Source: Pelagibius sp965227505
GTDB taxonomy: Bacteria; Pseudomonadota; Alphaproteobacteria; Kiloniellales; Kiloniellaceae
Reading direction: 5' to 3'
Assembly (NCBI RefSeq): GCF_965227505.1
Contig: NZ_OZ245757.1
Coordinates: forward strand, 3,224,001 to 3,288,000
DNA length: 64,000 bases
Under the pieces are notes generated by a model. The model worked only from the letters and a program-made list of their open reading frames with translations, did not search any database and was not told where the DNA came from. Position 1 is the first letter of the stretch; each line of letters begins with the position of its first letter. A program made the translations under genes and the position numbers. Positions 16,350-25,047 of the stretch are shown piece by piece.

Positions 16350-16838
16350 ATGGCGATCGCGCCGGTAACAGGCAGGCAGGGAGCGAGCGGGCGTAGCCGC
16401 ACAGCGACGCCGCGGCAGTGGGCCGCGGCGGTGATCGCCTTCGTTCTGGTCGTGCGGCTGCTGCTGCCCTGCATGCCGGCCCAGGCGATGCCGGGCGCTC
16501 CCGGCGGCAGCGACGACTTCTTTCTGCTGTGCACACCCAACGGAATCATCGACCTGCGCAGCCTCGATCCTGCTGCGGCCGGCTTCGGGGACAGTGCCGG
16601 GAAGAACGATGGGGAGCAGCCGTCGGAGGAGCCGGCACCGGCTGACGGCGATACCTTCCGGACCTGCCCCGGCGCCTGCACCTTCACGCTGTCCCTGCCC
16701 CTCCTGGGCGATGCCTACGCCTTCGCGCCCCTGGCGATGGGCAAACCCCTTCCCGCTCTGCCGGCGGATCTGGCGGCGGGGCCGGACTGGCTGCATCATT
16801 CCCTGGCCCCGCGTGCGCCGCCCTCTTCCCAAAGCTGA
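16350..16838 (+). CDS. DUF2946-like small membrane/exported protein
   Basis: This 162-residue protein has one N-terminal hydrophobic segment (about residues 24-46) acting as signal or anchor. It is followed by LLCTPNGI, an acidic linker and a CPGAC pair. The Cys-containing CTPNG followed by a C-x-x-x-C pair resembles DUF2946 proteins, which often lie in copper-related loci; the match is by pattern and weak. It is the first gene of a same-strand cassette with PepSY, CopC, CopD, cytochrome c and a Spy-like protein. It ends 62 bases before the PepSY gene. Confidence 0.6.
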   Translation: MAIAPVTGRQGASGRSRTATPRQWAAAVIAFVLVVRLLLPCMPAQAMPGAPGGSDDFFLLCTPNGIIDLRSLDPAAAGFGDSAGKNDGEQPSEEPAPADGDTFRTCPGACTFTLSLPLLGDAYAFAPLAMGKPLPALPADLAAGPDWLHHSLAPRAPPSSQS

Positions 16839-16900
16839 CCTTCGCTTCAACCGCACCACTCAGCTTCGGCGGCCCCGGCCGCCGCAAAGGGAATCGTCTT

Positions 16901-18331
16901 ATGGACACCTCTTCCGTCTCGGCGGAGCCTGCAGCCTCTGCAGAGCCCCGCGATTCGACCTCCGCGTTTTCGCGCAAGTTCTACCTCGCCGCCTGGCGCT
17001 GGCATTTCTACGCCGGGCTTTTCGTCATTCCTTTCCTGCTGATGCTGGCCGTGACCGGCCTCATCATGGTCTATTTCAATTCGGTGGAAACGCGCTTCGG
17101 CGAGCGGCTCTATGTCGTGCCGCAGGCGCAGATGACCACCGCCGTCGCCCAGGCCCGGGCCGCGCTTGATGCCCATCCCGGCGGAACGGTCAGCCAATAC
17201 ATGCCGCCGCCGGCCGCCGACCGCACCGCCCTGGTCCGGGTGAAGGTGGACGATCTCAGCATGATCGTCGCCGTCGATCCCTACACCAACGAAGTGCTGT
17301 CATCGGTCGACAAGGATTCGACCTGGTACTACTTCGCAAGCGACATCCACGGCACGCTGCTGATCGGCGACCTGGGCGACCGCCTGATCGAAGTCGCCGC
17401 CGGCCTTGCCATCGTCATGGTGGTCACGGGCCTGTATCTCTGGTGGCCGCGCGACGGGACCGGCCTTGCGCGGGCGCTCCTTCCCCGGCTCAGCGCGAGA
17501 GGCCGGGCGCTGTGGAAGGAGCTGCATGTCAGCATCGGGTTCTATCTCTCCCTGCTGCTGGTGTTCTTCCTGATCTCCGGCCTTGCCTGGGCCGGCATCT
17601 GGGGCGGCCAGTTCGTCCAGGCCTGGAGCACCTTTCCAGCGGAGAAGTGGGACAACGTCCCGCTGTCGGACCAGACCCATGCCAGCATGAACCACGGTGC
17701 CTTGAAGGAGGTGCCCTGGGGCCTGGAGCAGACGCCGATGCCCAGCTCCGGCTCACAAGCTGGTGCTGCCGGCGTGCCGGAGGGAACCGCGGTCAACCTC
17801 ACCAGCGTGGAGGCCTTGGCGCGGACGATCGGCTTCGAAAAGCAGTTCCGCATCAACCTGCCGGATGGCGCCGAAGGCGTCTACACGATCTCAGCCGATT
17901 CCATGGACGGCGATACCGAAACCCCGACCGGCGACCGCACCGTCCACGTCGATCAATACACCGGCAAAGTGCTGGCCGAGGTGGGCTACGACGACTACGC
18001 CCTTGCCGCCAAGGCCATGGCGGTGGGCATCGCGTTGCACCAGGGCGACATGGGCCTGTGGAACACGGCGCTGAACGCGCTGTTCTGCCTCGCGGTTGTC
18101 TTCCTCTGCATCAGCGGCGTGGTGATGTGGTGGAAGCGTCGCCCGAGCGGGATCGCCCGCCTCGCCGCACCGCCGCTGCCGGCCAATCTGCCGCTGTGGA
18201 AGGGGGCTGTCTTCCTGATGCTCCTGCTCTCCCTGGCGTTCCCGCTGGTCGGGCTCACGCTGCTGACGGTTCTGGCGCTGGACCTGCTGGTTCTTTCGCG
18301 GATCCCGCCGCTGAAGCGGGCTCTGCAGTAG
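16901..18331 (+). CDS. PepSY-associated transmembrane protein (PiuB/iron-regulated membrane protein type)
   Basis: This 476-residue protein has the PepSY_TM layout. TM1 is near residues 40-60 after KFYLAAWRWHFYAGLFVIPF, a periplasmic PepSY domain follows, TM2 is near 163-182 (IEVAAGLAIVMVVTGLYLWWPR) and TM3 near 210-232. A second PepSY domain spans about 300-365, and further TMs run from about 390. Conserved His residues (RWHFYAG, ELHVSIGF, DIHGTLLIGD) fit haem- or metal-linked electron transfer, as proposed for relatives in siderophore reduction. AAGGGA lies upstream of the ATG. A GC-rich hairpin follows the gene. Confidence 0.88.
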   Translation: MDTSSVSAEPAASAEPRDSTSAFSRKFYLAAWRWHFYAGLFVIPFLLMLAVTGLIMVYFNSVETRFGERLYVVPQAQMTTAVAQARAALDAHPGGTVSQYMPPPAADRTALVRVKVDDLSMIVAVDPYTNEVLSSVDKDSTWYYFASDIHGTLLIGDLGDRLIEVAAGLAIVMVVTGLYLWWPRDGTGLARALLPRLSARGRALWKELHVSIGFYLSLLLVFFLISGLAWAGIWGGQFVQAWSTFPAEKWDNVPLSDQTHASMNHGALKEVPWGLEQTPMPSSGSQAGAAGVPEGTAVNLTSVEALARTIGFEKQFRINLPDGAEGVYTISADSMDGDTETPTGDRTVHVDQYTGKVLAEVGYDDYALAAKAMAVGIALHQGDMGLWNTALNALFCLAVVFLCISGVVMWWKRRPSGIARLAAPPLPANLPLWKGAVFLMLLLSLAFPLVGLTLLTVLALDLLVLSRIPPLKRALQ

Positions 18332-18355
18332 GATCAGCAATGTAGGGGGCTGGGC

Positions 18356-18390
18356 ACCTCCGGGCCGGTCGGAACGGCCCGCCCGGAGGT
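18356..18390 (+). terminator. Hairpin after the PepSY gene
   Basis: A perfect 10-bp inverted repeat ACCTCCGGGC/GCCCGGAGGT (18356-18365 with 18381-18390) encloses a partly self-pairing 15-base loop. There is no T-tract, so this may be a weak terminator, a processing site or an mRNA-stability hairpin within the cassette. Confidence 0.4.
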
Positions 18391-18485
18391 CCGGCCTCCC
18401 TGATCCTTGACCTTTCCGTCGCGAGAAGGCTGATAAGCTGAACGTCCGGCCCGGACCAGGACACTGCTGAGGAGCTGCGCCCGTC

Positions 18486-18878
18486 ATGCCGACCATCCGT
18501 TCCTGGACTAGAACGCCTGCCCGTGCCGCAGGCCTGTTCCTTCTGGCTGTCGCGCTTTGCCTGCCTGGGAGCGACGCCGTCGCCCACGCCAAGGGCCCCA
18601 TGGTCTCGCCGGCGGACGGCAGCGCGTTGGCCGAAGCGCCCCGGGAACTGACGCTGACCTTTGAAGAAGCGGTACGGCTGACCTCCCTGCGCCTCTACAA
18701 CGCGGCAGGTGACGAAGTCGAACTGCCTGGCAGGCGCAGTCTCGATCCTGTACGGGAACGCCGTGTTCCCCTGCCGCCGCTGGAGGCCGGACAGTATCGC
18801 GTGGAGTGGCGCGTGCTCTCCGCCGACGGTCACCCGGTGAGCGGCGCGTTCAGCTTCACCATCGCTCCGCCGCCGTAA
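18486..18878 (+). CDS. copC: CopC-domain periplasmic copper-binding protein
   Basis: This 130-residue protein has a signal peptide ending AVA at about residue 33, so the mature protein would begin with H34. An N-terminal His together with D114 and H116 in SADGHPVSG is the Cu(II) histidine-brace arrangement of CopC. The seven-strand beta-sandwich signatures (SPADGSALAEAP, LTLTFEEAV, VEWRVLSADGHP) are complete. No Met-rich Cu(I) motif is seen, so it is the Cu(II)-only type. It is followed 30 bases later by copD, the usual inner-membrane partner for copper import. Confidence 0.92.
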   Translation: MPTIRSWTRTPARAAGLFLLAVALCLPGSDAVAHAKGPMVSPADGSALAEAPRELTLTFEEAVRLTSLRLYNAAGDEVELPGRRSLDPVRERRVPLPPLEAGQYRVEWRVLSADGHPVSGAFSFTIAPPP

Positions 18879-18908
18879 CGGTCGCCGTCAAGCGGGGCCG
18901 GGTCTCTC

Positions 18909-19775
18909 TTGTCTTCCGTCGAAGCCGTCACTCTCGCCGCCAAGCTGCTCTCTTACGGGGCGGCCCTGGTGGCGACCGGTGCGCTTTCCTTCATGATCGT
19001 CTTCCGCTCCCTGCTCACCGCTGCCGAGGTCGCGGTGATCCGGCGTCATGTCGGGCTGCTTCTGGTGATCGCGGTTCCGGCATCGCTGGCCATAGTCTAC
19101 GCGACCGTGGCGCTGCTCAGCGGGGCCGGGCTTGCCGGGGGCTTCGATGCGGAACTCTGGGCGCTGGTGGCCGGAACGGCGGCGGGCGACGCCGTCTGGC
19201 TGCGCCTTGCCGGATTGGCGCTGCTGTCCGTCGGACTGTTGCATGCCCGTCTGTGCCTGCCGGCACTGCTGGCCGGGGGCCTTCTGGTCGCGCTGTCCTT
19301 CGGCCTCGTCGGGCATACGCAGGACGATCCGAATTCCCCGTGGCTCCACGCCCTCCTGACCCTGCACTTGGCGGCGGTCGCGTTCTGGATCGGCAGCCTC
19401 TGGCCGCTGTTGCAGCTTGCGGGCGCGGCGGAGGGCGCGCGGGTGGCGGCGGTGATGCAGCGCTTCGGGCGCATCGCTGGCGTCTTTGTCGCCTGTCTGC
19501 TGCTGGCCGGGGCCGGTCTCGCCGCTCTGCTCCTCGGCGGCATCGCGCCGCTCGTGACCACCGCCTATGGCCGGGTGCTGTTGGTCAAGCTGGCGCTGGT
19601 CGTGCTGCTGCTCGGCTTTGCCGCGCTCAACAAGTGGCGTCTGGTTCCGCGCCTCGCCGCCGGCGAGCCGGGCGCAGCGCTGCGGCTGCGGCGTTCGATC
19701 GCCGCGGAGATCGCGCTCGTGATCGCCATCCTACTGGCAACGGCCGTGCTGACCTCAGCCGTCGCGCCGCCCTGA
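18909..19775 (+). CDS. copD: CopD-family inner-membrane copper transport protein
   Basis: This 288-residue protein is almost entirely hydrophobic, with about eight membrane segments. The CopD feature HLAAVAFWIGSLWPL is near residues 153-167, and LVKLALVVLLLGFAALNKWRL lies toward the end. It is thought to move copper delivered by CopC across the inner membrane. The start is given as TTG at 18909; no better in-frame start with a Shine-Dalgarno sequence is evident before the first membrane helix. It follows copC closely and precedes a cytochrome c gene. Confidence 0.88.
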   Translation: MSSVEAVTLAAKLLSYGAALVATGALSFMIVFRSLLTAAEVAVIRRHVGLLLVIAVPASLAIVYATVALLSGAGLAGGFDAELWALVAGTAAGDAVWLRLAGLALLSVGLLHARLCLPALLAGGLLVALSFGLVGHTQDDPNSPWLHALLTLHLAAVAFWIGSLWPLLQLAGAAEGARVAAVMQRFGRIAGVFVACLLLAGAGLAALLLGGIAPLVTTAYGRVLLVKLALVVLLLGFAALNKWRLVPRLAAGEPGAALRLRRSIAAEIALVIAILLATAVLTSAVAPP

Positions 19776-19794
19776 CGCTGCCCAGTGGGGCAGC

Positions 19795-20337
19795 TTGACC
19801 TTCCAGCGGCGGGAAGCTTCAGCCTTTGCCGGGTCTGGAACGAACAACGGGCTTGTTGCGGTGCGCGGAGTCGGACGGCGGAGGGTCACCATCGCCTTTG
19901 TTGCCTTGATCCTGGCTGCGGCGGCGGCCGGCACCCTCGCCGTCGTGCAGGATCGGGTAGCCGGCGGGATCGATCCGGACGACGCCCGGCTGGTGGCGCT
20001 GGGCCGCGACGTCTATGCCGCCGAATGCGCCGTCTGCCACGGTGCCAACCTGGAGGGGCAGGCCGACTGGCGTCAGCGCCGCGCCGACGGGCGCCTGCCG
20101 GCGCCGCCGCACGATCCCAGCGGCCACACCTGGCATCACCCCGACGTCCAGCTTTTCGCGCTCACTAAGTACGGGCCCGCGGCCATTGCCGGCGGCGGTT
20201 ACGAAAGCGACATGCCGGCCTATGAAGGCATCCTGACCGACGAAGAGATCTGGGCCGTGCTGTCCTACATCAAGAGCCGCTGGCCTGCGTCGGTGCGGGC
20301 GCGGCACGACGCCATCAACCGCGCAGCGCGGGGCTGA
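19795..20337 (+). CDS. Membrane-anchored c-type cytochrome
   Basis: The haem attachment site CAVCH is at residues 78-82 and a plausible axial methionine is M140 in YESDMPAYEG. The C-terminal helix DEEIWAVLSYIKSRWP is typical of class I cytochromes. A single hydrophobic segment near 31-52 after RRR serves as signal-anchor, so the haem faces the periplasm. The start is uncertain: TTG at 19795 or GTG at 19861, the latter placing the arginines right at the N-terminus. Its place between copD and a Spy-like gene suggests electron transfer linked to copper redox chemistry. Confidence 0.88.
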   Translation: MTFQRREASAFAGSGTNNGLVAVRGVGRRRVTIAFVALILAAAAAGTLAVVQDRVAGGIDPDDARLVALGRDVYAAECAVCHGANLEGQADWRQRRADGRLPAPPHDPSGHTWHHPDVQLFALTKYGPAAIAGGGYESDMPAYEGILTDEEIWAVLSYIKSRWPASVRARHDAINRAARG

Positions 20338-20370
20338 GAACCCATCGCTCTACAGGAAAGGACCTTGGTC

Positions 20371-20931
20371 ATGGTCAAAGCCGCTCTGGTCGCTGTTGCT
20401 CTGTTTCTCGTTCCCGGCGTCGCTGCCGCGGCGCAGGATGCAAATCCCTATGCAGGCTGGCAGGACCGCCCCATCAAGGCGCTGTCGCCCCAGCAGATCG
20501 AGGACCTGAGTGTCGGGCGCGGGATGGGGCTCGCGCTGGCCGCGGAACTGAACGGCTACCCGGGACCGCGCCACGTGCTGGACCTGGCCGAGGCGCTGGG
20601 CCTGTCGCCGGCGCAGCGCGGGGCCGTCGAAAGCCTCTTTGCAGAGATGCAGTCCGAAGCGCAGGGATTGGGCCGTGAGATCCTGATGCGCGAGGCGCAG
20701 CTCGATCGCATCTTTCGCGAAGGCGCGGTCACGGAAGAAAACTTACGCGAAGAGGTCGCTGCCCTGGGCGACCTGCAGGGCCGCCTGCGTTTTGCCCATC
20801 TGCGCTACCATCTCAGCACCCGGGCCTTGTTGAACGATCAGCAGGTCGCGCTCTATGACCGCTTGCGCGGCTATGGCCCGAATGCCGGCGACGGGGCCGC
20901 TCCTGTCCATGAGCATCACGGCAGGCACTGA
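20371..20931 (+). CDS. Spy/CpxP-like periplasmic protein with His-rich tail
   Basis: This 186-residue protein has a signal peptide (cleavage near AAA-AQD around residue 20). It is predominantly helical and resembles the LTxxQ/Spy-CpxP and heavy-metal-sensor (CnrX/ZraP-like) group: LSPAQRGAVESLFAEM near the middle and LLNDQQVALYDRLRGY near the end. The C-terminus is HEHHGRH, suited to metal binding. The ATG at 20371 is chosen because AGGAAAGGA lies 8 bases upstream. It is the last gene of the CopC/CopD cassette and meets the galactosidase gene head-on. Confidence 0.8.
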   Translation: MVKAALVAVALFLVPGVAAAAQDANPYAGWQDRPIKALSPQQIEDLSVGRGMGLALAAELNGYPGPRHVLDLAEALGLSPAQRGAVESLFAEMQSEAQGLGREILMREAQLDRIFREGAVTEENLREEVAALGDLQGRLRFAHLRYHLSTRALLNDQQVALYDRLRGYGPNAGDGAAPVHEHHGRH

Positions 20932-20945
20932 AGGCGCGGCGGCGG

Positions 20946-22895
20946 TCAGCCCTTGCGCCAGACCGCCAGATCGTGGGCGGCGATCTCGGGCCCGCCCAGC
21001 ACGAAGGCGCTGCCCTCGGGCGCCGGCGCCGGCAGCGGCTTGTCGCCGTAATTGAAGGCGAAGGTGAGATCGCCGAGACGGCGCAGCCGCAGCGCGTCGT
21101 CGAGCCGCTGGACCGCCAGGCCGCGGGCCTCGGCCAGGGCGGCCAGATAGTCGGTCAGGAAATCCTCTTCCGGCCAGAAGCCGAGGTAATGCGTGCGGCC
21201 CTGTGACAGGATCGCGGCCTCTCCGTCGGGGAAGCGGGCCTGCGTCTCCGCCGTGGCGCTTTCCAGGCGCTCGCGCCAGAGGCCGATGCTGTAGCCCTTG
21301 TTGCCCCAGGTGAGCTGATCGCGCACGGCAGGCGGGAGGCTCTCCACCCGGGTCACCTGCATGTCGATCAGCTGTCGCAGGGGGCCGGGCGGCAGGCCGG
21401 CGGGAATCTGAAAGCTCTCGGTCTTCGATCCGCTGCGCGGGCCGAGCACGACGGCGGCATCGCTGTCAGCCAGGGCCTCGGCGGCGCCGTTCCGCAGCAC
21501 AGGCAGGCTGGGGACGACCACCAGGGCATAGCCGTCGAGCGGCGCCCCCGCCGGCAGGATATCGACGTCCAGGCCCAATCGCCTGAGGCAGCGGTAGAAG
21601 CGGTGGGCGAGGTCCTTGTGGTTGAAGCCCAGTCCCTGCGGCTGGATCTGGAAGGCCCAGACGGCTTCGTAGTCGAACACCAGGGCGACCGGCGCCTGAT
21701 GGCGCTTGCCGAGGGAGTCTGCAAGCGCGGCGATCTCCTCACCGACCTGGCGCGCTTCTTCGCCACCCTGATCCAGCGCGCCGTCAGGGCGATTGAGGCC
21801 GGCGTGCATCTGCTCCTGCGCGAAGGGCGCCTGGCGCCAGCGGAAGTAGGACACCACTTCGGCGCCGTGGGCGAAGGCCTCCCAGGTCCACAGCCGCACC
21901 ATGCCTTTGGCCGGTGCCGGGTTGAAGTCGGCCCAGTTCACCGGCCCCGGCTGCTGTTCCATCACCCACCAGCGCGCCGTGCCCATGCCGCGGCAGAGGT
22001 CGTGGTGAAAGGCCGCGACGTCGGGGTGGCCGGAGCGCGCCCAGCGCTTCTTGTCTTCGGCGGGCATGGGCAGGCGCTGGTCGGTGTGGCCCAGCGGATA
22101 GCTGTCCCAGGACACGACATCCAGATCGCGCGCCAGGGGGTAGTGATCGAACTCGGTGAAAAAGCCCATGAAGTTGTGCGCCAGGAAGCGGCCGGGCGAA
22201 AGGCGGCGCAGAATCTTCGCCTGCAGGCGGTTGTAAACCGCGACCTGGTCGGAGGCGAAGCGGCGGTAGTCCAGCAGGTGCGAGGGGTTGGCCTCGGTGA
22301 CCGTCAGGTTGGGCAGATCCACTTCATGAAAGCCGCCGTACCTTTGGCTCCAGAAGGCGGTGCCCCAGGCCTCGTTCAGACGCTCGATCGTCTTGTATCG
22401 ATCAAGCAGCCAGTTGCGAAAGGCCGGCAGGCAATGCGGCACGTAAGACAGCACCGTGTTGTGGCAGCCGTACTCGTTGTCCAACTGCCAGCCGGCGACG
22501 GCGGGATGGTTGCCGTAGCGCTCGCCCATGGCCTCGACGATGCGCTGTGTTTCCTCCCACCAGGCCGGACTCGAAAAGCAGTAGTGCCGCCTTGCCCCGA
22601 AGCGCAGCACGCGCCCGCGCTCGTCGGCTGGCAGAATTTCCGGGCGCTCGTCGACCAGCCACTTCGGCGGCGTTGCGGTCGGTGTGCCGAGCACGACCTT
22701 CAGGCCCGCGGCCGCCAGGGTTTCGATCGCGCGGTCGAGCCAGTCCCACGCGAAGGCATCGCGCCGAGGCTCCATGAAGCTCCAGGCGAACTCACCGATG
22801 CGCACGTAGGTGATGCCGAGCGCCGCCATGGCCGCGGCATCCTCGGCCCAGCGGCTTTCCGGCCAGTGCTCCGGGTAGTAACAGACGCCAAGCAT
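20946..22895 (-). CDS. Beta-galactosidase, GH42
   Basis: This 649-residue cytoplasmic glycosidase has the GH42 TIM barrel. The acid/base E141 is in LDNEYG and the nucleophile E313 is in VMEQQPGPVNW, at nearly the same positions as in the Thermus enzyme. The opening GVCYYPEHWP and IRIGEFAW-like segment (VRIGEFAWSF) are family hallmarks. A trimerisation domain and a C-terminal beta domain follow. The gene begins 5 bases after the GH36 stop, so its ribosome-binding site lies inside the GH36 gene. Together they point to breakdown of imported alpha- and beta-galactosides. Confidence 0.95.
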   Translation of the reverse strand: MLGVCYYPEHWPESRWAEDAAAMAALGITYVRIGEFAWSFMEPRRDAFAWDWLDRAIETLAAAGLKVVLGTPTATPPKWLVDERPEILPADERGRVLRFGARRHYCFSSPAWWEETQRIVEAMGERYGNHPAVAGWQLDNEYGCHNTVLSYVPHCLPAFRNWLLDRYKTIERLNEAWGTAFWSQRYGGFHEVDLPNLTVTEANPSHLLDYRRFASDQVAVYNRLQAKILRRLSPGRFLAHNFMGFFTEFDHYPLARDLDVVSWDSYPLGHTDQRLPMPAEDKKRWARSGHPDVAAFHHDLCRGMGTARWWVMEQQPGPVNWADFNPAPAKGMVRLWTWEAFAHGAEVVSYFRWRQAPFAQEQMHAGLNRPDGALDQGGEEARQVGEEIAALADSLGKRHQAPVALVFDYEAVWAFQIQPQGLGFNHKDLAHRFYRCLRRLGLDVDILPAGAPLDGYALVVVPSLPVLRNGAAEALADSDAAVVLGPRSGSKTESFQIPAGLPPGPLRQLIDMQVTRVESLPPAVRDQLTWGNKGYSIGLWRERLESATAETQARFPDGEAAILSQGRTHYLGFWPEEDFLTDYLAALAEARGLAVQRLDDALRLRRLGDLTFAFNYGDKPLPAPAPEGSAFVLGGPEIAAHDLAVWRKG

Positions 22896-22900
22896 TGCGC

Positions 22901-25039
22901 TCAGACCTTTTTCAGATGCAGAAGGGCGATGGACTGCGGGCGGACGAGTCCAAAGTGCAGGCCGCCCTCTGTCAGCAGCCGGCCAGACAGCACGATTTGA
23001 CCGTCAAGCCAAGCCCGTAAATCGTTCATGTAGTCCGCCAGCCCGTCCGGTGCGGGCGGCAGCAGCGTGACCCGGTAGTCGGCATCCGGATCGAAGCCGG
23101 GCAGCCGCAACGGCGCCGGCCGCGGGGGCAGCGGCGGTTCCAGGCAGACCAGGGCGGCGAGCCCTTCCGAAGCGTCCTGGGCGATGCTGAGCCAGGCCTG
23201 GCCGTGCGCGCCCATGAATGGCAGACGATACAGCCGGCCGCCGTGGAGCAGCGATCGGAAGCGCTTGTAGAGCGCGATCCAGGCTTTCAATGAGTCGTGC
23301 TCCGCGGCGCTCAGTTCGGCCAGATCGAACTCCAGTCCGAAGTGCCCGAAGAGGGCGGTGCCGGCCCTGAAGTCGAGGCTGAAGCGGCGTCCGGCGGTGT
23401 GGCTGGCGGCGGGACCGACATGGGCGCCCAAAACCTCCGGCGGGAAGAACAGACTGGCGCCGCGCTGGATGGTCTGGCGCGCCAGGGCGTCGTTGTTGTC
23501 GCTGGTCCAGAGCCGCTCGCTGCGGCGCAGGACCGCGTAGTCCGCGCGCCCGCCGCCCGAGGCGCAGGACTCGATCTCCACCTGCGGGTGGGCGGCGCGC
23601 AGCCGGTCGAGCAGGGCGTAGAAGGCCAGAGTCTGGCGCCGCGCCGCGGGACGTCCCAGGGCATCGCCGGCCGGGGCCAGGTCGCGGTTGTGGTCCCACT
23701 TCAGGTAGGCGATGGCATGGTCCGACAGCAGCCGGTCCAGCCAGGCGAAGAGGTGATCGGAGACTTCCGGCCGGGTCAGGTCGAGCACGAGCTGGTGCCG
23801 TCCGGTCGGGCGCGCATGGCCCGGCAGCGCCAGCACCCAGTCCGGGTGCGCGCGGTAGAGGTCGCTGTCGGGGTTGATCATCTCCGGCTCGACCCAGAGA
23901 CCGAAGTCCATGCCGAGGTCTGTGATCCTGGCGATCAGCGGGTCGAGCCCCTGCGGATACTTGGTCGGGTCGACCTGCCAGTCGCCGAGGCCGGACTGGG
24001 CGCTGACACGGCCGGGAAACCAGCCGTCGTCCAGCACGAAGCGCTCGACCCCAAGCGCGGCGGCCTGTTCGGCCAGGGCGAAGAATTTCTCTTCGCTGTG
24101 GTCGAAGTAGATCGCCTCCCAGGAATTGTAGTGTACGCGGCGCGGCTGCGCAGCGACACGGGGCGGCAGCACCGCGTCCCGCAGAAAGGCATGGAAGCGC
24201 TGGGAGAGATCGTTCAGTCCGGCTGATGACCAGGCCGCGTGCACCCAGGGGCTTTCGTAGCGCTCGCCTTCGCCCAGGATCACCTCCCCCGGCAGCAGCA
24301 GCTCGCCGAGCTGCACCTGGTGCCCGGCGTCGGGCTGGTGGTCGATCAGCAGGCGGTGGTTGCCGCTCCAGGCGAGGTGAAAGCCGTAGACGCTGCCCTG
24401 CAGGTCGTCGAAGCCCCGGCTGCCGACGATGCAGCCGGGAAAGCTGGCGTGGCTGGTGCGGCCGCGGCGGCATTCCTGGGCGATCTGCCCGGCGCCCAGC
24501 CCCATGCGGCGCGGCGTGAACTCGCTGCTCCAGGCGCCGTTCAGCAGCAGCGCATCCTCTGCGTCTTCCGGCAGGTCGAAGGCGGCTCCGGCCAGCCAGG
24601 TGAGGTTATAGGGTTTGGCGGCGCGGTTGGTCAGGGCCGAGCGGCGCGAGACAATGCCGCTGGCGGTGTGCAGCCGGATGTCGAGGGTGAGCGCCAGCAT
24701 CGCCCGCGGTTCTTCCAGGTGGAGGCGCAGGGCATCGTCTTCCTGTTCGATCTCGCGCAGTTCGAAAGCGGTGGCCCAGTCGTTGCGTCCGCGGTGTCCC
24801 TCCAGCCCCGGCGCGCCGAAGAAACCGAGCCCCGCTTCCGGCAGCAGGCTGACCGGCGGCGGGCTGTCCAGGATCGCGTGCTGGCGCAGGCGCGGCTGCG
24901 CCGAAACGGCGAGGGCTTCGGGGTCTATGCCGCCCGGAAGGGTGGGGCCCCAGTGCAGGCAGAGCGGCACCCCTGGTCCGCGACAGTCGAGCAGCAGACT
25001 GCTGTCCGCACCGTCGAGGCGGACGAAGGCGGGCGGCAT
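22901..25039 (-). CDS. Alpha-galactosidase, GH36
   Basis: This 712-residue protein has an N-terminal beta-supersandwich domain (about 1-290) and a TIM barrel. The nucleophile D449 is in LKWDHNRD and the acid/base D514 is in WTSDNND. The FVLDDGWFPGR block near 334-344 and the ESCASGGGRAD loop near 490-500 are classic GH36 marks. The open frame continues upstream without a stop, but the ATG at 25039 matches the family N-terminus, and upstream residues would be a frame shadow of the permease gene. It starts 8 bases after the permease stop. Likely substrates are melibiose, raffinose or galactosylglycerol. Confidence 0.95.
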   Translation of the reverse strand: MPPAFVRLDGADSSLLLDCRGPGVPLCLHWGPTLPGGIDPEALAVSAQPRLRQHAILDSPPPVSLLPEAGLGFFGAPGLEGHRGRNDWATAFELREIEQEDDALRLHLEEPRAMLALTLDIRLHTASGIVSRRSALTNRAAKPYNLTWLAGAAFDLPEDAEDALLLNGAWSSEFTPRRMGLGAGQIAQECRRGRTSHASFPGCIVGSRGFDDLQGSVYGFHLAWSGNHRLLIDHQPDAGHQVQLGELLLPGEVILGEGERYESPWVHAAWSSAGLNDLSQRFHAFLRDAVLPPRVAAQPRRVHYNSWEAIYFDHSEEKFFALAEQAAALGVERFVLDDGWFPGRVSAQSGLGDWQVDPTKYPQGLDPLIARITDLGMDFGLWVEPEMINPDSDLYRAHPDWVLALPGHARPTGRHQLVLDLTRPEVSDHLFAWLDRLLSDHAIAYLKWDHNRDLAPAGDALGRPAARRQTLAFYALLDRLRAAHPQVEIESCASGGGRADYAVLRRSERLWTSDNNDALARQTIQRGASLFFPPEVLGAHVGPAASHTAGRRFSLDFRAGTALFGHFGLEFDLAELSAAEHDSLKAWIALYKRFRSLLHGGRLYRLPFMGAHGQAWLSIAQDASEGLAALVCLEPPLPPRPAPLRLPGFDPDADYRVTLLPPAPDGLADYMNDLRAWLDGQIVLSGRLLTEGGLHFGLVRPQSIALLHLKKV

Positions 25040-25047
25040 GGCGGCCC

